Positions 55,632 to 60,068 of a DNA stretch of 60,068 bases are shown here, piece by piece. Each line of letters starts with the position of its first letter. Position 1 is the stretch's first letter. Made by a program: the position numbers and the translations under genes. The DNA is from a virus, in IMG/VR virus record IMGVR_UViG_3300015371_000037, positions 1 through 60,068 of that record; one strand, 5' to 3'. Under the pieces are notes generated by a model. That model saw only the letters and a list, made by a program, of their open reading frames with translations. It was not told where the DNA came from and did not search any database.

Positions 55632-55977
55632 GTTCATCCGATCTACGCCGGTCGATGACCTAGGGAGCACGGAGTATGGTGGCGATCCTGGCCTTGTTGC
55701 TGGCGGCGATCCTGGTGGTGCTGTGGGCCTGTCTGGTCGCGGTGTCGATCATCTCGCTCATCTGAAGACGAGCGAACGGCTTGGGATTGCCCACCGGGCC
55801 AAGTCTTCTGCACATGATGAGGTCTCGGTGGACGAAGATGGTGTCGTGAACGTTCAGCAGGTCTTGGTGAACGACGGCATCGATCCGGTGACCGGACTCA
55901 CTGTTGACGATGCTGACATCGAGGATGGTGCGCCTGGTGTACCGGCCACTGACTTTGTCGGCGGACCCAACGCCTGA
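55612..55977 (+). CDS. Acidic protein upstream of terminase, 121 residues
   Basis: ATG 55612 overlaps the previous gene by 20 bases. Only the C-terminal half (VSVDEDGVVNVQQVLVNDGIDPVTG) looks confidently coding; the N-terminal half has a Gly/Asp-rich, low-confidence composition and shares DNA with the membrane peptide at 55676. The true start may lie further downstream. Function unknown. Confidence 0.45.
   Translation: MSTGPIEFIRSTPVDDLGSTEYGGDPGLVAGGDPGGAVGLSGRGVDHLAHLKTSERLGIAHRAKSSAHDEVSVDEDGVVNVQQVLVNDGIDPVTGLTVDDADIEDGAPGVPATDFVGGPNA
55676..55765 (+). CDS. Hydrophobic 29-residue peptide
   Basis: ATG 55676 follows GGGAGCACGGAG. The product MVAILALLLAAILVVLWACL... is an uninterrupted membrane helix of 29 residues ending ISLI. 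It is nested in a different frame inside 55612-55977, whose N-terminal part looks weak, so this peptide may be the real product of the region. Confidence 0.5.
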   Translation: MVAILALLLAAILVVLWACLVAVSIISLI

Positions 55978-56020
55978 GTTGACCAAATCATCTTGATCTG
56001 ACTGCGGAGTGGAGTGAACA

Positions 56021-56596
56021 GTGCCCAGAGGGAAAGGCAGGGCTCCTGGTACGGCGACTGATGCCCAGAAGGCGGCTATGGCCAAGGGTCGTGCAACAAG
56101 GGCTGCTGCGCTTGCGGCCCGCAAAAAGGGGCCCAAGGCTACAAAGTCGCGGCACCAGATGCTGCTTGATGGTGAGCTTGGTGTCGATGAGCTTGACGAC
56201 CAGGAGTTGGAGAACTTCAGGGGTCGTGACATCGATGGCGAGTTCAAGGGACGCATCCGGCCGATCCCAGCAAGCATCAGGAACAAGATCCGGCAACGCT
56301 TGATCAACAAGATGCAGGCAGGCTTCGAATCATTCCTGCCTCGTGCGCAGGCATTGCTGGAGGAGATCGCCGAATCAAGTGAGCAGGATTCGGCCCGCGT
56401 GAAGGCGATTGACTTGTTGCTCCAGCGTGGAGCCGGCAAGGTGCCTGACCGCATGGTGCTGGTTGACGAAGATCCTTGGGACACGATCCTCAACGATGTC
56501 TTGCAGAACGATGGCCTTGAGTCGGAGGAGTACAACCGGCTGAAGTCCGGACTCGCAGACTTGGCTAGTCGAGGCGAGGACCCAGAGAGCTTCTGA
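56021..56596 (+). CDS. Terminase small subunit
   Basis: GTG 56021 gives a 191-residue product with a basic start (MPRGKGRAPG), a helix-rich DNA-binding N-terminal region (AQKAAMAKGRATRAAALAARKKG), a central oligomerisation region and an acidic C-terminus (PDRMVLVDEDPWDTILNDV). Position directly before the large subunit supports it. It would recognise the packaging site. Confidence 0.75.
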   Translation: MPRGKGRAPGTATDAQKAAMAKGRATRAAALAARKKGPKATKSRHQMLLDGELGVDELDDQELENFRGRDIDGEFKGRIRPIPASIRNKIRQRLINKMQAGFESFLPRAQALLEEIAESSEQDSARVKAIDLLLQRGAGKVPDRMVLVDEDPWDTILNDVLQNDGLESEEYNRLKSGLADLASRGEDPESF

Positions 56597-56621
56597 CTCT
56601 GGCGAGGCTTGGCCGTACGGC

Positions 56622-56666
56622 GATGAAGGGATTCGTATGGGTCCCTAATCGTCCGATCCCTTCATC
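56622..56666 (+). other. Long hairpin in the large-terminase leader
   Basis: GATGAAGGGAT (56622-56632) and ATCCCTTCATC (56656-56666) pair perfectly over 11 bp, with a 23-base loop containing GGGTCCC. It lies between the small and large terminase genes, 24 bases before the ATG. It may attenuate or delay large-subunit synthesis, or lie near the packaging start site. Confidence 0.65.
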
Positions 56667-56689
56667 TCACAGGAGAGGCGAATATACCC

Positions 56690-58201
56690 ATGGCGACGAC
56701 TGTTGCGGAGCCCAGTGTGTACGATGCACTGAAACAGGCTCGCCCACTTGCGTATCCGATCTGGCGTGCAGGGAGGTTCAAGCCCCATCTCTCCCAAGCA
56801 GCGGTGCTCTTGCATCCAGCACGACATAAGGTCGTGAGTGGTGGCCGTCGTCTGGGCAAGAGCGAGATCGGCGCTGCCGAACTTGACGCAGAAGTGGTCA
56901 AGACCAAGATCGTTCTGTCATGGTTGCGTGAGCACGGCAAGCGTCGTGAGTTCTGGATCGTCGGGCCGGAGTACACCGACGCTGAGAAGGAGTTCCGCAA
57001 GCACTGGGACCTGATCAAGCGTGTCGGTATCCCGATGGACAAGCCTGGGTCGTACTACGATGCGCACTCGGGTGACATGCAATTGTCTTTGTTTGAAGGC
57101 AAGTACCTCGTGCTTGGTAAGTCGGCGAAGCACCCTGAACGTCTCGTTGGTGAAGGGCTCAACGGAGCGATCATGGCCGAAGCTGCCAAGATGAAGGAGA
57201 GCGTCTGGTCCAAGTACGTCCGGCCGACACTCGCCGACTACAACGGCTGGTCGATCCATGCCTCAACGCCGGAAGGCAAGAACTGGTTCTATGAGAACTG
57301 GCAAGCCGGTCAAGATCCCTCCAACGATGACTGGGCTTCATGGCGCATCCCCTCTTGGATGAACCCGTACGTGTACCCGTTGGGAGCGACGGACACCGCC
57401 ATTGCTACCTTGCGCGCAGCGTTGGAGGAACGTTCACGAGGCTTCAACTTCCGGTCTCTCGTCAACCGGCTCAAGATGGATCCCGAGATCGCCAGTATGG
57501 TGAGGGATCTGGACGAGATCACGTTCAGCCAGGAGATCGGCGCGGACTTCTCGGAGTTCGTTGGGCGCGTGTTCAAGGACTTCGATGAAGAGGTCCACGT
57601 TACCGACTGCGCGTATGACCCGAGCCTGCCTCTGTACGCCGCAGTTGACTATGGCTTCACCAATCCCTTTGTATGGTTGTTGATCCAGGTTGACGTCTGG
57701 GACAACGTCTATGTTGTTGATGAGTTCTATGAGACCGGCCTGACGATTGACGACGCAGCAAGAGAGATCGATGCGCGTGGGCTCGCTCCATCAACGCTCA
57801 AGGGCTTCTACCCGGACCCAGCTGAGCCAGGTGACACGTTGGCCTTGGAGAAGCATCTCAAGATCCCATCATTTGGCAACACCGGTGGGGAAATCAAGAC
57901 ACGCCTTCGGTACATTCGTGAAGGCCTGAAGGTTCGCAACAAGCACCTCGCATGGGACGACCCAGAGCGCAAGCCGAAGCTCCAGATCAACCGGAAGTGT
58001 GAGAACACGATCCGTGAGTTCAATGACTACCGCTACCCCAAGGGCGAGGAGCGGCGTGACAAGAACAACCAAGAGAACCCGCTCAAGAAGGATGACCACA
58101 CACCAGAAGCGTTGGGACGGTTCTATCATGGGTACTACGGGGAGCCAGAGCAGTCGGCCGGAACAACCACAGTCCGCAAGGGCAAGTTCGCCCAGCGTTG
58201 A
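56690..58201 (+). CDS. Terminase large subunit
   Basis: The 503-residue product has an ATPase Walker A GGRRLGKS (about 50-57), Walker B AIMAEAA (about 160-166) with the catalytic acid, and an RNase H-fold nuclease C-terminal domain beginning AAVDYGFTNP (about 317-326) with the later acid VVDEFYE. It powers packaging and cuts the concatemer. The class (cos or headful) is not obvious, but the circularly permuted assembly favours headful packaging. Confidence 0.92.
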   Translation: MATTVAEPSVYDALKQARPLAYPIWRAGRFKPHLSQAAVLLHPARHKVVSGGRRLGKSEIGAAELDAEVVKTKIVLSWLREHGKRREFWIVGPEYTDAEKEFRKHWDLIKRVGIPMDKPGSYYDAHSGDMQLSLFEGKYLVLGKSAKHPERLVGEGLNGAIMAEAAKMKESVWSKYVRPTLADYNGWSIHASTPEGKNWFYENWQAGQDPSNDDWASWRIPSWMNPYVYPLGATDTAIATLRAALEERSRGFNFRSLVNRLKMDPEIASMVRDLDEITFSQEIGADFSEFVGRVFKDFDEEVHVTDCAYDPSLPLYAAVDYGFTNPFVWLLIQVDVWDNVYVVDEFYETGLTIDDAAREIDARGLAPSTLKGFYPDPAEPGDTLALEKHLKIPSFGNTGGEIKTRLRYIREGLKVRNKHLAWDDPERKPKLQINRKCENTIREFNDYRYPKGEERRDKNNQENPLKKDDHTPEALGRFYHGYYGEPEQSAGTTTVRKGKFAQR

Positions 58202-58340
58202 CTGGGACAAAGTCACCTCACAGTTCATCCGTATCGTGACGCACTGGCCGGACCTCGATGTGGGCCTTGGACGCTTACTTGCCTTGTTTGCAACAGATAT
58301 GCCAGAGACGCACGGCGACTACGCACACCACGGGCACTAG
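58128..58340 (+). CDS. Small protein between terminase and portal
   Basis: In this frame ATG 58128 gives 70 residues but overlaps terminase by 74 bases; GTG 58236 would give 34. The credible part is VDWDKVTSQFIRIVTHWPDLDVGLGRLLALF, helical. A few such short genes occur here in related phage layouts. Start and status uncertain. Confidence 0.4.
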   Translation: MGTTGSQSSRPEQPQSARASSPSVDWDKVTSQFIRIVTHWPDLDVGLGRLLALFATDMPETHGDYAHHGH

Positions 58341-58376
58341 AATCTCCGCAACCACGACAACCAGGAAGGGTCATCG

Positions 58377-59900
58377 ATGACCGTACAGGCGAGTGAGTTG
58401 ATGACTCCATACTCGACAGCGGCACCGCTCTTTGGCGCACCGCCGACTTGGATGACGGCGTACGATGCCCAGCGCATCTTGAGCTACCAGATCTATGAGC
58501 AGATCTACTGGAACATTCCCGATACGTTCAAGCTCATGCAACGTGGGTCTGATGCCGAGCCGATCTACATCCCAACCGGCCGGACGATCATCGACACCAC
58601 CAACCGGTACGTGGGCAAAGACTTTGGGTTCATGATTGACCCGAACGTGGGCACGCCTGCCGGCCAGCTACTGCTCCAGAACGCATTGACGTCGTTGTTC
58701 AGGCGCGAGCGCTTCTGGTCCTCGTTCGCAGCCAACAAGCGCTTTGGCTTGATTCGTGGGGATTGGCTGTTCCATGTGATCGGTACTCCGGCGAAGCCTG
58801 AGGGACGACGCATTGACATCGAGACCGTTGACCCTGCCGCGTACTTCCCTGTCTTCGAGTCGGATGTCCAGGAGGGTGGGTCTCCGAACAAGGTGGTTGC
58901 GGTCCACCTCGCCGAACAGATCGTCCAGGACGAGAAGACGTACATCAGGCGGCAGACCTACACCAAGGGATCGGACGTCACGACCAACGACGGCTCCGAT
59001 GTGTCCATCTGGTACAGCGAAGGTCTCTATGACCCGAAGCTCTGGGAGGACATCACCGCCAACGCGGCCATCAAGGTCATCGAGCCGACGCAACTACCGG
59101 CCCAGATCACCAGCATTCCCATCTACCACATCAAGAACTTCGAGACACCCGGCGATCCGTTCGGTAGCTCGGAGCTTCGAGGCCTGGAGCGGATCATCGG
59201 TGCTGTCAACCAGGCGATCTCCGATGAGGAACTGGCGCTTGCCCTTGAAGGGCTGGGGATGTACGCCACGGATGGTGGTGCACCACGAGACGAGCAAGGC
59301 AACGTCACAGACTGGGTACTCGGTCCGGGCAACGTCGTTGAGCACGCTAAGGGATCTTCCTTCAACCGGGTGACCGGCGTTGGCTCCGTGTCGCCGGTCC
59401 TCGATCACGTTCGGTTCCTCATCGAGTCCCTCAAGGAAGCCTCTGGCACGCCGGACGCAGCCACAGGGAAGGTTGACGTTGCGGTCGCTGAGTCCGGTAT
59501 CAGCTTGATCCTTCAGATGGGCCCGATGCTCAGCAAGGTGTCGGAGAAGGAGCAAATCATCACAGACGTGATGCGCCAGATGTACTTCGACATTGCAACC
59601 GGCTTCCTACCGGCGTACGAAGGCGTCACGTCCGATGGGTATGCAGAACCATCATACGGCTCCACACTTCCCGACGACAAGGCCGCACAGGTCAAGGAGA
59701 TTCTGGAGATCGTTGCTGCTGGTCTCGCCGACGCTGAATGGGGACGTGTGGAGATCGCCCGCATTCGTGGGTATGACTTCGCTAACAACATGCAGCAGCG
59801 CGTCGTGGACGAGATGTCTGAGCGTGCTGCTGCCATTGATCCCTTCGCTGCCCGGATGGCAGCGGAGTCAGAAGCACCCGAAACAGGAGGAACTGCGTAA
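58377..59900 (+). CDS. Portal protein
   Basis: The 507-residue product follows GGAAGGG. Segments typical of phage portals are present: RYVGKDFGFMIDP in the wing, RFGLIRGDWLFHVIG, the VDPAAYFPVFE strand, FGSSELRGLERIIGAVNQAISDEELALA before the stem helix, and a long helical C-terminus. It forms the dodecameric DNA channel. Gene order with terminase before and MuF after is canonical. Confidence 0.92.
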   Translation: MTVQASELMTPYSTAAPLFGAPPTWMTAYDAQRILSYQIYEQIYWNIPDTFKLMQRGSDAEPIYIPTGRTIIDTTNRYVGKDFGFMIDPNVGTPAGQLLLQNALTSLFRRERFWSSFAANKRFGLIRGDWLFHVIGTPAKPEGRRIDIETVDPAAYFPVFESDVQEGGSPNKVVAVHLAEQIVQDEKTYIRRQTYTKGSDVTTNDGSDVSIWYSEGLYDPKLWEDITANAAIKVIEPTQLPAQITSIPIYHIKNFETPGDPFGSSELRGLERIIGAVNQAISDEELALALEGLGMYATDGGAPRDEQGNVTDWVLGPGNVVEHAKGSSFNRVTGVGSVSPVLDHVRFLIESLKEASGTPDAATGKVDVAVAESGISLILQMGPMLSKVSEKEQIITDVMRQMYFDIATGFLPAYEGVTSDGYAEPSYGSTLPDDKAAQVKEILEIVAAGLADAEWGRVEIARIRGYDFANNMQQRVVDEMSERAAAIDPFAARMAAESEAPETGGTA

Positions 59901-60068
59901 TGGCTGAGATTCCGCTCCAGAAGGTCAACGTCATCGGGCTGGCGATGAACATGACCCAGGCTGCGGCCGGAGACACGGCCCAGGTCGGCCCCAACAAGCA
60001 TCTCGTTGTACGAAACGGCGATGCAGCCTCGCACACGGTGACCTGCGCGGTGCCGGGTACGGACTTCA
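59900..60068 (+). CDS. Small virion-type protein, 5' part (continues at 1-284)
   Basis: ATG 59900 overlaps the portal stop (TAATG) and follows AGGAGG. The frame runs off the window; the same sequence continues in the copy at 1-284, giving 109 residues in all. This shows the correct start, which the left end of the window hides. Confidence 0.9.
   Translation, partial: MAEIPLQKVNVIGLAMNMTQAAAGDTAQVGPNKHLVVRNGDAASHTVTCAVPGTDF
59946..60068. repeat. Right copy of the contig-terminal direct repeat
   Basis: Exact copy of 1-123. See the left copy for the interpretation as circular assembly overlap. Confidence 0.95.

Noticed and set aside
1-60068. CRISPR arrays, insertion sequences, integrase or attP site
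   Set aside because: No regularly spaced repeats, no transposase or tyrosine/serine recombinase motifs, and no terminal inverted repeats were seen.

Overview
The window is one complete, dsDNA tailed-phage genome. The first 123 bases are repeated exactly as the last 123 (59946-60068), so the contig closes on itself with a unit length of 59,945 bp, and one gene runs across the join. Essentially every gene is on the + strand. High GC content, frequent GTG/TTG starts and the gene families present (ThyX, MCM-like primase-helicase, small zinc proteins, W-repeat structural protein) point to a siphovirus of an actinobacterium. The host genus cannot be read from the sequence. I see no integrase, excisionase, immunity repressor, canonical tRNA or CRISPR array, so a lytic lifestyle is the simplest reading.

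Layout. 56021-60068 and 1-8356 hold packaging and head genes: small and large terminase, portal, MuF-like protein, scaffold, decoration protein and major capsid protein, plus several small virion candidates. 8537-11077 holds connector, stopper, tail completion, tail terminator and major tail protein genes. 11111-20328 holds the tail assembly chaperones (with a likely +1 frameshift), tape measure, Dit-like protein, two fibre or tip proteins and an unknown. 20339-23945 is the lysis cassette: membrane proteins, a membrane-anchored collagen-like protein, an amidase, a lysozyme-like domain without its own start codon, and a two-helix holin candidate.

24739-25523 is 785 bp without a gene. It folds on paper into a long chain of stem-loops ending in a tRNA-like element that lacks an anticodon arm. 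I interpret it as a large ornate non-coding RNA. 25524-34820 is accessory: Lys/Ala-rich tailed proteins, a secreted zinc metalloprotease, a catalytically dead paralogue of it, an Ltp-like superinfection exclusion candidate, a DUF2786-like protein and a SNF2 helicase, punctuated by terminators and a family of identical hairpins. 34902-41839 holds recombination and replication: Cas4/RecB-like nuclease, Sak4-like ATPase, an SSB-like protein and a primase/MCM-helicase. 42240-45626 is an overlapping cassette of five metabolic-type enzymes (FAD oxidoreductase, HAD phosphatase, DUF1599/MazG-like, SDR, VOC fold). 45820-55977 holds DnaE-type DNA polymerase, MazG, ThyX, a RuvC-like resolvase and many small unknowns.

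Highlights. (1) An apparent three-part -1 frameshift signal (SD-like GGAGG, CCCAAAT heptamer, hairpin) fuses the amidase to a lysozyme domain. (2) The 24741-25505 structured RNA. (3) A metzincin and pseudo-metzincin pair. (4) Four copies of the palindrome TACGCGCGTA at putative control regions. (5) The enzyme cassette at 42240-45626. All functional assignments come from reading motifs by eye; no database search was run.
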